The position numbers and the translations under genes were made by a program. The notes under the pieces were generated by a model. That model made no database searches. It was not told the DNA's origin and was given only the letters and a program-made list of their open reading frames with translations. 64,000 bases of DNA from Candidatus Heimdallarchaeota archaeon (GTDB lineage Archaea > Asgardarchaeota > Heimdallarchaeia > Heimdallarchaeales > Heimdallarchaeaceae): positions 1-64,000 of the forward strand of contig JAUVXV010000004.1 of the NCBI GenBank assembly GCA_030603365.1. The letters run 5' to 3'. This document shows, piece by piece, positions 18,226 through 27,405 of this stretch; within the stretch, counting starts at the first letter, position 1, and every line of letters begins with the position of its first letter.

Positions 18226-20220
18226 TCATCGTTTTCTTTTATATCCTGCAAATTCAAAATGCCAGAATGCATATCCTTCAGAAGCTGCTCTTAATTCTGA
18301 AGCGATCTGTAAAGATGATTTTACACTTATTTCTCCTGTTATAATGGTTTTTGAACCAATATGTTCAGTATCTTCGATTTCGCCTCCAAATCTCTGCATT
18401 ACAGTTAGTACAGATCCTAGATAGTGAAGCGGTGTGTTAACTGTGAACCTATAAAGTGGTTCATATATACCAACATTTCCATCTATCATTGCTTCATGAA
18501 TAGCATTTCTTACAAGTGGAATAATGATTTCATACCTGAAGGAATTGGGTTCTATTTCTTCTATATCTTCTACTATTAGATGAAGTTTGCGAATAGGAAA
18601 TCTTTTGAGTGGTCCCTTAAAAATCGCATTTTTGAAGCCTTCCCTTAGTAAATCTAAGATTTCTTCTGTTGTGTTCACAAATTTAACTTCAAGACAGTTA
18701 TCTTTGTAATCACTGTATATACAGTCTTCATTTTCTTTACTATCTTCTTCAAAAGGCTTACAACTTATAGTAATTTGTAAAAGATCTAGTTGGTCTTTTT
18801 TCTGCAGAGATACTTCTTTATCAATTTGCTCTACTAGATTTACTTCTGGATTAGATACTTCTACAATTATGTTTCCCTTTTGAATTTCACCTAGAATGAT
18901 TTCTAGTTGCAATTCTCCTATTCCAAATATCTTAATCTCTCCAGTATTTTCATCTACATTGTAATGAAAATTAGGCTTGATCAATGATAAAATTTCTAAA
19001 ACTTTAAGTAATTTTGGAATATCAGAAACTCTTTTCGGTTCTATTCTTTGAGAGATAACAGATTCTTGAAGATATGGTATTTGCTTGAAAAGAATATTAG
19101 GGAAATCTTGAATATCATCAACAAAAGTGTCACCAATTTGTACGTTCTCTAATCCTATAAGGACAGCAACATTCCCCGCTCCTACTGAATCCATAGTAAT
19201 AAGAGATTGACCTTTATAGACACAAACCTGTTGTATTCGAGTTACTTCTCCTGTTCTTCTATTGCGAAGTATTGAACCAGATTTTACTTTACCTGAAAAA
19301 ACTCTAGTTACAGCAATAAGGCCTCTATTATCTTCATGTAAAAGTTTTCCCAAACAAATTATAGTAGATCCTTTATCATCACAGTTAGCTAGTGAATCTT
19401 CTGCCTTTTTATCTAAGAATTGTGTGATTAGCTTAGACCGATTCTTTTGCCCAACTTTTGGATTGGGTACGTTTTCTATAATAGCAACCTTAAAAGAGTC
19501 AATTAGAGTGTATTCTTTTTTTAGAATATCAACTTGATTCTCTAAATGATGCTGAATTATTTGTTCAAATGGAGGAATGTTCTTAGAGTATGCTGAAATT
19601 GCCCAACCATGAAGTGCTGAACCAATTAGAACAGTCCCATTATCGAATCTTACTTTCCATTCTTTGTTTAATTGCTCTAGAGAATACTGTTCAATTAGTT
19701 CATTTATCATCTGTATTATATTATTAATTCTTGTTTCGATTTCTTCTTTTGGTAATTTTAATTCATTTATAAGTCTATCAACTTTATTTATGAAAAGGAT
19801 TGGTCTTAGACATTCATTCATAGCTTGTTTGATTACAGATTCTGTTTGAGCCATTACTTGTTCTACTGCATCAACGACAATAACGACGCCATCAACAAGT
19901 CGCAATGCTTGCGAAACCATACCTGAAAAATCAACATGACCAGGTGTATCTATAAGATTAATTAAAAAATCTTTATCCTCGAAGCTAGATATAAGAGAGA
20001 TATTTGCTGTTTTTATAGTAATACCTCTTTTTTGTTCTTCTTCTAGGTAGTCTAGAGCTCTAGCTGTACCAGCCATTGTTCTCGAAATTAACCCTCCGGC
20101 TTGAAGTAAATGGTCAGATAGTGTAGTTTTGCCATGGTCTACGTGACTCACAATACTTACATTACGTATATTGGCTTTGTTTGTCATTAAATTAGAGATG
20201 CTATCAGTGTAAGAGCTCAT
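18226..20220 (-). CDS. EF-2 paralog lacking the diphthamide site
   Basis: 664-residue translational GTPase related to archaeal EF-2, about 70 residues shorter than the usual 730. G motifs are intact: SHVDHGKTT, RGITIKTANI, DTPGHVDFSG, NKVDRL and GSALHGWA. Domain IV keeps IIPLVRNAIHEAM and EPLYRFTVNTP, but where canonical EF-2 has AIHRGPAQ, with the histidine modified to diphthamide, this protein has NSFRYEI. The C-terminal domain V is also divergent (RAASEGYAFWHFEF). Paralogs of this kind (aEF-2p) are described in several Asgard lineages. The canonical copy is not in this window. Confidence 0.88.
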   Translation of the reverse strand: MSSYTDSISNLMTNKANIRNVSIVSHVDHGKTTLSDHLLQAGGLISRTMAGTARALDYLEEEQKRGITIKTANISLISSFEDKDFLINLIDTPGHVDFSGMVSQALRLVDGVVIVVDAVEQVMAQTESVIKQAMNECLRPILFINKVDRLINELKLPKEEIETRINNIIQMINELIEQYSLEQLNKEWKVRFDNGTVLIGSALHGWAISAYSKNIPPFEQIIQHHLENQVDILKKEYTLIDSFKVAIIENVPNPKVGQKNRSKLITQFLDKKAEDSLANCDDKGSTIICLGKLLHEDNRGLIAVTRVFSGKVKSGSILRNRRTGEVTRIQQVCVYKGQSLITMDSVGAGNVAVLIGLENVQIGDTFVDDIQDFPNILFKQIPYLQESVISQRIEPKRVSDIPKLLKVLEILSLIKPNFHYNVDENTGEIKIFGIGELQLEIILGEIQKGNIIVEVSNPEVNLVEQIDKEVSLQKKDQLDLLQITISCKPFEEDSKENEDCIYSDYKDNCLEVKFVNTTEEILDLLREGFKNAIFKGPLKRFPIRKLHLIVEDIEEIEPNSFRYEIIIPLVRNAIHEAMIDGNVGIYEPLYRFTVNTPLHYLGSVLTVMQRFGGEIEDTEHIGSKTIITGEISVKSSLQIASELRAASEGYAFWHFEFAGYKRKR

Positions 20221-20359
20221 AATTGTTCTGTATTAGACTTGTTTGTTTAAAGATTTATCTTAAATAGTTAAATTAACTTGGGAATTTCCGTTAATGTTTT
20301 AAATTTAAAAGATATAATCTATAATAATCATTCAATCTGCATTTGTGAGGTATGATAAA

Positions 20360-20758
20360 ATGTATGAAACAAAAGTTCCAGGAACAAGATATTCTGTCGC
20401 TTTAACTAATGTGAAAGGACAATGGATGCTCCAGATAAAATTAGATGAGCTTGTAGAGGCTGAAACAGCAGTAAAAGACTTGAGTGAGAGGGGTATTCAC
20501 GAGAATATTAAAACTGTAGTGTCAGAAGTTAATCTATATCTGAATGATTTTTTGCTTGATCAAATAACTAAGAAGATTACAGAACAAGCTAATATTCTGT
20601 TCAAGGAAGTATCAGCTACAGCAGCAGTTGCAACACAACAAAGCTCACAGGCAGAGATGTCTGCAATCGAGGAAACACTGATTCAAATTGTCAAAAGAAT
20701 TGAAACATTGGAAGACAGAATTAATCGATTAGAAAGTAATCAATTACATGGTGGGTAG
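20360..20758 (+). CDS. Small protein with C-terminal coiled coil
   Basis: 132 residues, unrecognised. The first half mixes short strands (TRYSVALTNVKGQWMLQIKL) and a helix. The last 35 residues have a clear heptad pattern ending ETLEDRINRLES, a likely coiled coil for dimerisation. ATG 20360 follows gaggt at a good distance and is preferred over GTG 20345. It precedes uS10 by about 100 bases and may be a ribosome- or chromatin-associated factor, but that is only suggested by position. Confidence 0.6.
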   Translation: MYETKVPGTRYSVALTNVKGQWMLQIKLDELVEAETAVKDLSERGIHENIKTVVSEVNLYLNDFLLDQITKKITEQANILFKEVSATAAVATQQSSQAEMSAIEETLIQIVKRIETLEDRINRLESNQLHGG

Positions 20759-20860
20759 TTGAGAATCGAGCATCTTTGCACTCAATCTTTTTTTCTTTAT
20801 TTTCTTACTTAAACGAAATCTTCTTAAAACCCTCAAAACTTCTTTACAAAAGGTGACACA

Positions 20861-21175
20861 ATGGCTCAAAGAGCAAGAATCAGACTAATTGGTAATGACC
20901 CACATTCCATACAAAAGATTTGTAATCAAATACAAAAAATCGCAGAAAGAACCGGAGTACGTATTAGAGGACCAATTCCTTTGCCTTCCAAAAGGATTGT
21001 AATTCCAGTTAGAAAGTCTCCTTGTGGAAATGGTACAGCTACTTATGATCATCTAGAGATGAAACTTCACAAAAGAATAATAGACATGGACGCAGAAGAA
21101 AAAAGCATGAGGCTTCTGATGAGAATTCATGTACCTGAAGATGTTCATATCGAAATAGCCATTGAAAGAAAATAA
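20861..21175 (+). CDS. rps10: 30S ribosomal protein uS10
   Basis: 104 residues, complete. The small-subunit head protein also seen in transcription antitermination in bacteria. Family blocks: ARIRLIGNDPHSIQKIC, GVRIRGPIPLPSKR with the RNA-contacting loop, RKSPCGNGTATYDHLEMKLH, and the terminal PEDVHIEIAIERK. The start follows aaggtga. In many archaea uS10 lies directly after EF-1 alpha; here EF-1 alpha is about 22 kb away, so the usual pair is split. Confidence 0.97.
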   Translation: MAQRARIRLIGNDPHSIQKICNQIQKIAERTGVRIRGPIPLPSKRIVIPVRKSPCGNGTATYDHLEMKLHKRIIDMDAEEKSMRLLMRIHVPEDVHIEIAIERK

Positions 21176-21196
21176 TTTCTAGAAATAATCTATTAT

Positions 21197-22144
21197 CTAG
21201 GAATTTTCTTTTTTAAAAGAGGGATAATAGTATTTTAGATATGTTACTAATTCCTCGGGATTTTTTATATTTGAATTTCCATAAATTGTATCTCTCGCAA
21301 AATTGACCATTGAATCAAAATATTGCTCTATATCTGATTTCGAAATAAGTATGTTATAGGGATATTTTACTTCACCATCTAGTATTTTTGATAATAACGT
21401 TTCTTTAAGATAATCAAGTAAGGTTTTGGATACTTTGCCTCTCATATTGAATAGTATATCTTTGAAAGTTGTATGAAAGGTTTCTATATAATTTATCAGA
21501 TTGAGAATTATCTTACTAAAATACGAGGTATATTCTAATTTTCCTTGTTTTATGTCAATTAATCTAGTTATGAAATGGTTTTCATTCAGTAATTCGATAT
21601 TCAGAACCAAAAAATCTCTGAAATCTTCTTTTCCCTCTAGTATTATTGTTTTATTAATAAACAAACCAAGTTTTTCATTTATATTAAAAAGTTGATTAGG
21701 TTTTTGTTTATTAATTATAAGTTCATATCTACTAAAAGGAGGAAAAGGAAATTCAAAGATAACAATACTTGTATCATTCTTCTCTGTTATTTCTCTAATT
21801 GTCCCTACTAATACTTTCGTTTTACCATCTAATCGTTTAATGAAATTTAAGTCAATCTCGGTGCTTATATTACCAAATTTGCCATCAGAGACTACTATTT
21901 CACCTTTTTTGTTCTCATAACAGTATCCGTTTGTAATAGTTAGCTTTAAACCCACCATTATATCATTAGATGCTGAAATAGAATCTTTTAGTTTATAGTT
22001 ATAATCTCTATATTTGGTTTTTAATCTTCCAACAAATCCCCACTGGTTAAGTTTAACTGAAAGTATCTCTCCTTGAAGAAAAACAATTGTTTTTCCTGAT
22101 TGTGGAGGTTCACTATTGGAATTGTTCTTTTTACTATTCATCAT
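21197..22144 (-). CDS. Uncharacterised protein with possible OB-fold domains
   Basis: 315 residues. The first half is beta-rich with a pattern KTIVFLQGEILSVKLNQWGF then KLTITNGYCYENKKGEIVVS, KVLVGTIREITEKNDTSIVI, suggesting one or two OB-like barrels, as in RPA-type proteins. The second half is helical. No zinc or catalytic motif stands out. It is the last gene of the run after TgtA, spaced by 41 bases, so an RNA- or DNA-binding role in the same process is an inference only. Confidence 0.5.
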   Translation of the reverse strand: MMNSKKNNSNSEPPQSGKTIVFLQGEILSVKLNQWGFVGRLKTKYRDYNYKLKDSISASNDIMVGLKLTITNGYCYENKKGEIVVSDGKFGNISTEIDLNFIKRLDGKTKVLVGTIREITEKNDTSIVIFEFPFPPFSRYELIINKQKPNQLFNINEKLGLFINKTIILEGKEDFRDFLVLNIELLNENHFITRLIDIKQGKLEYTSYFSKIILNLINYIETFHTTFKDILFNMRGKVSKTLLDYLKETLLSKILDGEVKYPYNILISKSDIEQYFDSMVNFARDTIYGNSNIKNPEELVTYLKYYYPSFKKENS

Positions 22145-22185
22145 ATTCTATCAAAAATAAACTATAAAAAGTCGATAGTTCAGAT

Positions 22186-23760
22186 TTAAAGCTCAGTTAA
22201 TTCTTTTACTTTAAATGGAATTTTATTTTCCTTGAATTTTGATTGAATAAAGGAAAACAGATCTTTAGCTTCTTCTTGTTTCTCAATTTGACATATTATA
22301 TGTTTATCATATTTCATTTTTGCAATGAAAGTAACGGTTTCGAACCAAAGGTTACTGAGCATTTCTTCTGATATAACTGAGGAAAAAACATATTGACTGA
22401 ATGGAAAAGTCTCACTAAGTTCAATAGGAAGAAGACCGATAAAAGGAACAAGAAACGCAAAATCATACTCATTTGATGTTTCTGTAACAAATTTCTTTAC
22501 ATCTGGTCTTGAATAAAGAAATTCTGTTGGATTCTTCCACCCTGATGAAATGAGGATAACAAGTTTAGAACTTTTAGGTTTAAAAGAATCATACATTTGA
22601 GTTCTAGCCCTTGTATATTCGGGTCGGTAGAAAGAATCTTCATCATAGATTTTCAATCCAATTTGCTTTGTAACTGGTGTAGCAAATTCAAGAAAGTCTC
22701 CCTTAAATTCATCGATTATAAACTTGAAAGCTCTATATAAAGCGGGGTGTGATTTCGATCTCCTTTCCAGCAATTCCCATAAATTCCCATCCTTAATGCT
22801 TACTTTGATGTTCTTAATCTCCGCTTGAGAAACATATAGGTTATGTAAAGCAATGTTTCGTATTCTGGATTCTTTATCAGATTCTAGGAGTTCCTTAGAT
22901 GTCCATTTTGAACAGATCTCACAGGGACATGGGAGTTCTAATAAGTCGGATAAATGGTAGGTTCCTGAGGTTGTCATATAACGGTTCTCTTTGGCATATA
23001 AGATATACGCTGCACTATCGAAAGTATCACAACCTAAAGCTACTATAAAGGGAAAAATCATTGGGTGACCTGCACCAAATAAGTGAAAAGGTATGTTATG
23101 AGGAAGCAATTCTCTTGCTGTTTTTATCATAGAAAATAAACTTGTGAAGTCATACCGTGACATTAAGGGTGCTACACTACCAAGAGCATGAAAATTAAAA
23201 CTCTCAAGATAATTCTTTTGTTTTACTGTTTCTATATATTGCTTTAGTAAATGAATGTTCTTTCCTCCCTGTATGGGGAGTGTCCATACTGTTTCTGGAT
23301 GACTGTTAATATATGGTATAGATATTTCAACACGTCTAATTGTCTCTTCGACTTTCTGCTTAGCTTGTGTGTATGTGTCGGTAGGAGGAGTTGGTACATC
23401 TAAGATGACTCCTACATCGGTCCCTAAATTAGTTTGAATAGTAAGAGATTGTATAGGATCTATTTCAACATCACCATATACAAGAACTTGGTAGGCTCCA
23501 CTATCCATCATTATATTTCCATCATAATCCAGAGTCTTATGTATGTCATCAGAGCTAGACGGCATCCCAAATCGTTTGAAATAAAGGTAAGCACTTGTGA
23601 TCACAAAATTGAAACCGAATTTTTTCTTCATATCCTGAGGTGGAATAATATTGTTCTTAGGGTCTATTACTGGTAAAAGTGTAGGAGTCACAACTTCCCC
23701 CTTTGGTAGTAATACTTTGCCTATTCTTCCGTGTAAATCTGAGGATGTTATTTCGTCCAT
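22186..23760 (-). CDS. tgtA: Archaeal tRNA-guanine(15) transglycosylase
   Basis: Exchanges guanine 15 in the D-loop of tRNA for preQ0, the first step toward archaeosine. The 524-residue protein has MMDSGAYQVL (substrate pocket Asp), LDVPTPPTDT, FHLFGAGHPMIFPFIVALGCDTFDSAAYI with the nucleophile region, and the zinc site CPCEIC-x-K with the downstream His in NIALHNLYV. Beyond residue 370 lies the archaea-specific C-terminal part, in which the terminal PUA RNA-binding domain is not obvious. It is transcribed with Lsm and the PP-loop enzyme. Confidence 0.93.
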   Translation of the reverse strand: MDEITSSDLHGRIGKVLLPKGEVVTPTLLPVIDPKNNIIPPQDMKKKFGFNFVITSAYLYFKRFGMPSSSDDIHKTLDYDGNIMMDSGAYQVLVYGDVEIDPIQSLTIQTNLGTDVGVILDVPTPPTDTYTQAKQKVEETIRRVEISIPYINSHPETVWTLPIQGGKNIHLLKQYIETVKQKNYLESFNFHALGSVAPLMSRYDFTSLFSMIKTARELLPHNIPFHLFGAGHPMIFPFIVALGCDTFDSAAYILYAKENRYMTTSGTYHLSDLLELPCPCEICSKWTSKELLESDKESRIRNIALHNLYVSQAEIKNIKVSIKDGNLWELLERRSKSHPALYRAFKFIIDEFKGDFLEFATPVTKQIGLKIYDEDSFYRPEYTRARTQMYDSFKPKSSKLVILISSGWKNPTEFLYSRPDVKKFVTETSNEYDFAFLVPFIGLLPIELSETFPFSQYVFSSVISEEMLSNLWFETVTFIAKMKYDKHIICQIEKQEEAKDLFSFIQSKFKENKIPFKVKELTEL

Positions 23761-23815
23761 CTTTCTTAACCTACCATTATTAAAAAAATAAAAAGAAATA
23801 TCTTAAATGTAATTA

Positions 23816-24235
23816 TTATGCTTTTTCTGCTTTGTACTTGTCGTAGATTTTTTGAATTCGTTCAGATATAGGTCCTGAGCCTTTAACTCCCTCTTCACTT
23901 ACAGTAAATCTATCAAAAACCTGAATTATTGCGGCCTCTTCAATGACTTTAACATTCTGAGGTTGGAACATTTGAGATAATTCACTTGCTAAACCTTGTA
24001 AGTCAAAGGGTTCTTCAGCTAAAGTTATTTCCACGATGTTCCTTCCTGTAATGAAGACCCTATAATAGTAATCTTTGTTACAAGTAGCATCTGCCAAGAC
24101 TACATTAAGCGAGGTATCTTGTATTCCACGTAGTACACCAGTGTATATGTTTCCATTATTCATTGTGAGTTTAACTCTCTTATTTACAAGTCCACTTAAT
24201 TCAAGCAGAAATTCACGATTTGGGTTTGCTGGCAT
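23816..24235 (-). CDS. Lsm/Sm-like RNA-binding protein with C-terminal extension
   Basis: 139 residues. The Sm fold is clear: Sm1 (LLELSGLVNKRVKLTMNNGN, YTGVLRGIQDTSLNVVLADA) and Sm2 (VFITGRNIVEITLAEE). The following 60 residues form a second domain as in SmAP3-type proteins, including a helix FDLQGLASELSQMF. Proteins of this kind form rings on U-rich RNA. I chose ATG 24235 (MPANPNREF), which aligns with Sm N-termini; the longer frame to 24301 would overlap the upstream gene's end. TgtA follows after 55 bases. Confidence 0.9.
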   Translation of the reverse strand: MPANPNREFLLELSGLVNKRVKLTMNNGNIYTGVLRGIQDTSLNVVLADATCNKDYYYRVFITGRNIVEITLAEEPFDLQGLASELSQMFQPQNVKVIEEAAIIQVFDRFTVSEEGVKGSGPISERIQKIYDKYKAEKA

Positions 24236-24297
24236 AATTATCAATGCAAGCTCAAAGTTGCTATAAAAAAATGTTATGATTAGCGATATTGAGAGAA

Positions 24298-26316
24298 TCA
24301 CATCAAAAAAGGTTTTAATTCACTGTTTTTTATAGTGTTTTTAATTCTATCTTTTAAATCTCTGTGAACTATTGTAACAATTGGACATATTTCTGAACAT
24401 TGGTTGCATTTGGTACAGTTTGCTTCATCAACATAGATAATACTATCTTGAATTGTTATCGCTCCAACTTCACATTTTCCAATACATAGTTCACAATTTA
24501 TACATTCAAGAGCTCTCAAAATTGTATAGGTGAAATTTTCTATTACTTTCCGGACACTCATATCAGTAAGATTCTTTTGCTTACGAAAATTAATTTTGAA
24601 AGTTCCATCTGAATAGAGTATTACAGAATACTTCTTATTGAACACCCTGACAAAATCTAACTTTCGATTTACTTGAACTCTCCCTATCATTATTAAGGCA
24701 CTGGAAACTCTTTGTAGATCAATTTTATTCGAAAAATTACCAATAATACTTAATGGCATTGTAACACAATCGCTTGATTCTATTTGAAAAGCTCTTAATT
24801 CATTATTAGGTGAAATGGATTTAATGTTGCTATGGTCAAGAGATAAAGCACTAATAATTTTCTTAGGTATATTTTTGAACCTCCATAAACCATAACGCCA
24901 GTAATCATCTGACAAACTTTTTTCATCTTTCCACTTATCTACTGCTGCATGAAGTTTCTCATATAATTCAGTATGATTTTCTTTAAGAATGTTCAATTGA
25001 GCCATATCAGATGATGGGCAAACCCAACAACCTATTCTTTCATAACCGGTATCATAAAGCGGATTATAGGGTAAGTCCTTCCACATTATGTACATCCATA
25101 TCAAAAGAGAGGTCCAATTCTGTATAGGGGAAACATTAATTTGATTTGAAATATAGGAGTTTTGCCAGACATCAGATCCTGTTCTTTGAAATGATTCATA
25201 TCTTCGCTGACCTACAAAACTGATACATTGTTCACCTTTGTATATCCTATCAATTGCTCTTTTAATTGGAGCAAGTTTAGCAAATTTACAACAATATCTA
25301 AAGTCTCTTCCTGGAGGGCCAAACTTGTCAAATGCATTCCAAAAAACTTCTGTCGATACTCGTTCGATAATTAACTTATCCTGAAAACCAAGCATTCGAC
25401 TACTTTCTTCTACATACTTTACAGTTTCCGGAAACTCAATTCCTGTATCTATAAATAGAACTTTAAAATCAGTATCTGGTAATGCTTTACTAACCAATGA
25501 ATATGTGACTAGACTATCTTTTCCACCACTATAAGAAACCATTAAGGGTAAACCAAAATCGTCTTTGATCTTATTTATGAATTCTATAGCTGTACTTTCT
25601 AGTTTCTCAAGCTCCCTTCTATTCAACTCAATTACATCTTTCCATGTTCGTTTAAATATTCTTGGTCTATATTCCTTGTCAACAGCACGATAGTTCTTTG
25701 CATAAACACCCTTAGTATGTTCTTGTCTTTTCGCTTCATCTATTCTAGCAATGCCTCCCGCAACTATATTGAACTGTTCATCAACTATTGCAATGTAGTC
25801 TCCATTAATAATATCAGGATCAGCATCTAGTACGCCTGGAATAAGAACACTAGCTCCTTGAGATATTTTCTCTTTGGCTATTTCATCAACTTTAACCCAT
25901 CGTTTGGATATCTTCTTATTCAATAGCGATAATCCATTTACATTAAGCTTGATTTGCCATTTGCTGGATCTCAAATCATATCTTCTTGTACCAATGCTAT
26001 TACCATAGAAAATTATCTCTTCCAACTGATCCTCTGACCCTACATGATTGAGTAGAACAATGTCTTCTTTTTGTATTATATTTGTATTCTCACCAAAGTT
26101 AGTTTCTATTAGTTTCTTTATTTCCAGGACTTCTTTCTGCGTTGCAGGCCTTACATCAAAAGGAGGAGTAAGTTGAACTTTTCTTACATTTTTTTCACAT
26201 ATTGGACACTTATCAGTTATGATAATAGGAAGGGAACAATCATGACAATAGAATAAAAGATTTGGTCCAAGGTACGGGATGTTTTTCTTACTTCTTTTTT
26301 TACTAGGTCCGATTTT
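24298..26316 (-). CDS. PP-loop enzyme, PAPS-reductase family, with N-terminal zinc ribbon and C-terminal ferredoxin
   Basis: Domains in order: zinc ribbon (YCHDCSLPI, CPICEKN), linker PPFDVRPAT, a PUA-like RNA-binding region, the PP-loop domain VSYSGGKDSLVTY with FIDTGIEFPET, and a C-terminal pair of 4Fe-4S motifs (CINCELCIGKC, CTKCNQCSEIC). This is the archaeal group of PAPS-reductase relatives fused to RNA-binding and ferredoxin modules, probably a tRNA modification or sulfur-transfer enzyme, not a true PAPS reductase. The frame stays open to 26316, far upstream of the TTG at 26025, but has no ATG, GTG or TTG there. An added A in the A6 run (26313-26318) would join it to GTG 26330, which overlaps the upstream stop. 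Confidence 0.85.
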   Translation of the reverse strand, partial: KIGPSKKRSKKNIPYLGPNLLFYCHDCSLPIIITDKCPICEKNVRKVQLTPPFDVRPATQKEVLEIKKLIETNFGENTNIIQKEDIVLLNHVGSEDQLEEIIFYGNSIGTRRYDLRSSKWQIKLNVNGLSLLNKKISKRWVKVDEIAKEKISQGASVLIPGVLDADPDIINGDYIAIVDEQFNIVAGGIARIDEAKRQEHTKGVYAKNYRAVDKEYRPRIFKRTWKDVIELNRRELEKLESTAIEFINKIKDDFGLPLMVSYSGGKDSLVTYSLVSKALPDTDFKVLFIDTGIEFPETVKYVEESSRMLGFQDKLIIERVSTEVFWNAFDKFGPPGRDFRYCCKFAKLAPIKRAIDRIYKGEQCISFVGQRRYESFQRTGSDVWQNSYISNQINVSPIQNWTSLLIWMYIMWKDLPYNPLYDTGYERIGCWVCPSSDMAQLNILKENHTELYEKLHAAVDKWKDEKSLSDDYWRYGLWRFKNIPKKIISALSLDHSNIKSISPNNELRAFQIESSDCVTMPLSIIGNFSNKIDLQRVSSALIMIGRVQVNRKLDFVRVFNKKYSVILYSDGTFKINFRKQKNLTDMSVRKVIENFTYTILRALECINCELCIGKCEVGAITIQDSIIYVDEANCTKCNQCSEICPIVTIVHRDLKDRIKNTIKNSELKPFLM

Positions 26317-26326
26317 TTACACCTAC

Positions 26327-27346
26327 TCACATCTCTCTAAGTAATTTCATAAGAATTCTTGGAATTTGCTTATGACTAGACACTTCTGCATATTTTCCTC
26401 TACCCAATCTAGCGAGATCTTTACAAACACGTCTACCCCAATCATGTTTACTCGGAAGCGATATAACATGAAGTTTTGGGAAGTATTTTAGAAGAGCACG
26501 AGGATCACCACCTCTATTGAACGCACCATCAGTTACAATAATACCAAATTTATTTTTCTTCTTTATTTTAGCAAGCTCGAGTCCTCCGTACCTTAATCCC
26601 TCAGCTAAATTTGTATAGCCTGCACTTTCACTTTCTAGAATGCGGTTAATTAGTTCATCTGAATTCAGTCTTTCTTTCATTCTTTTGATAGTATAGGCTT
26701 TTGTATTGAACAGTACTACGCTGAAATTATCCCTAGAAAGATTATAAGCCATAACAGCTACAGTTAATGCTGCGGTAGTAAATCTTTCCCCATAGAGTGA
26801 ACCTGATGTATCAAACATCAATACAGCAGTTTTCATTCTTTCTTTTTTCTCTAAACTAACAATATCTTCCGTATTTAGTATTCTGCTTCTGTTCTCTAGA
26901 AAACGTTCCATAGTTTCATCAAGATCGAATTCATCCAATCCAATTTCATATTCGGTTTGTTCAAAGACTTCTCCCCTGATACCTTGACTAGTGATTCCTG
27001 TAGCTGTTGTCATTATCACTTGTCTAGCTAATCTACGAAAAACTGGACGCATTCTATCATCTAAAGCTGAACGAAGCATGAAAAATAATTCAGGAGCACT
27101 ATTATCTCCTTTTGAAGCTCTTCGAGCTATCATGGTAAAACCTTTTTTTGAGTTGAGAGCTTCTGCAACTGCAAATTTGTTTGATATTGCCATACCTTGA
27201 ATTGCAGGCATATTATCTACGTCTATCGCTAACTCTGTTTGTTTCTTAATCTCATAATAACTCATACCTTCTGAGAGATTAGAATAAACTGAAGGGTTTC
27301 TCTTACCTGAAACTATTTCAGCCTCAAGTAACCTACCCTTATCCAT
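26327..27346 (-). CDS. VWA-domain protein partnered with MoxR ATPase
   Basis: 339 residues. A helical N-terminal half is followed by a von Willebrand A domain from about residue 172: MIDAS MFDTSGSLYG (D179), a conserved T in the AGYTNLAEG loop and TDGAFNRGGD. This metal-dependent adhesion site typically binds clients that the neighbouring MoxR ATPase remodels. It lies 59 bases after moxR and its stop overlaps the likely GTG start of the PP-loop enzyme (ATGTGA), so the three genes are probably translated together. Confidence 0.85.
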   Translation of the reverse strand: MDKGRLLEAEIVSGKRNPSVYSNLSEGMSYYEIKKQTELAIDVDNMPAIQGMAISNKFAVAEALNSKKGFTMIARRASKGDNSAPELFFMLRSALDDRMRPVFRRLARQVIMTTATGITSQGIRGEVFEQTEYEIGLDEFDLDETMERFLENRSRILNTEDIVSLEKKERMKTAVLMFDTSGSLYGERFTTAALTVAVMAYNLSRDNFSVVLFNTKAYTIKRMKERLNSDELINRILESESAGYTNLAEGLRYGGLELAKIKKKNKFGIIVTDGAFNRGGDPRALLKYFPKLHVISLPSKHDWGRRVCKDLARLGRGKYAEVSSHKQIPRILMKLLREM

Positions 27347-27405
27347 TTTCCCTCGAAAGACAAAAGGCTTCTGGAAATCTTCTAACGGTCCTCCACTTCC
27401 CTCAT

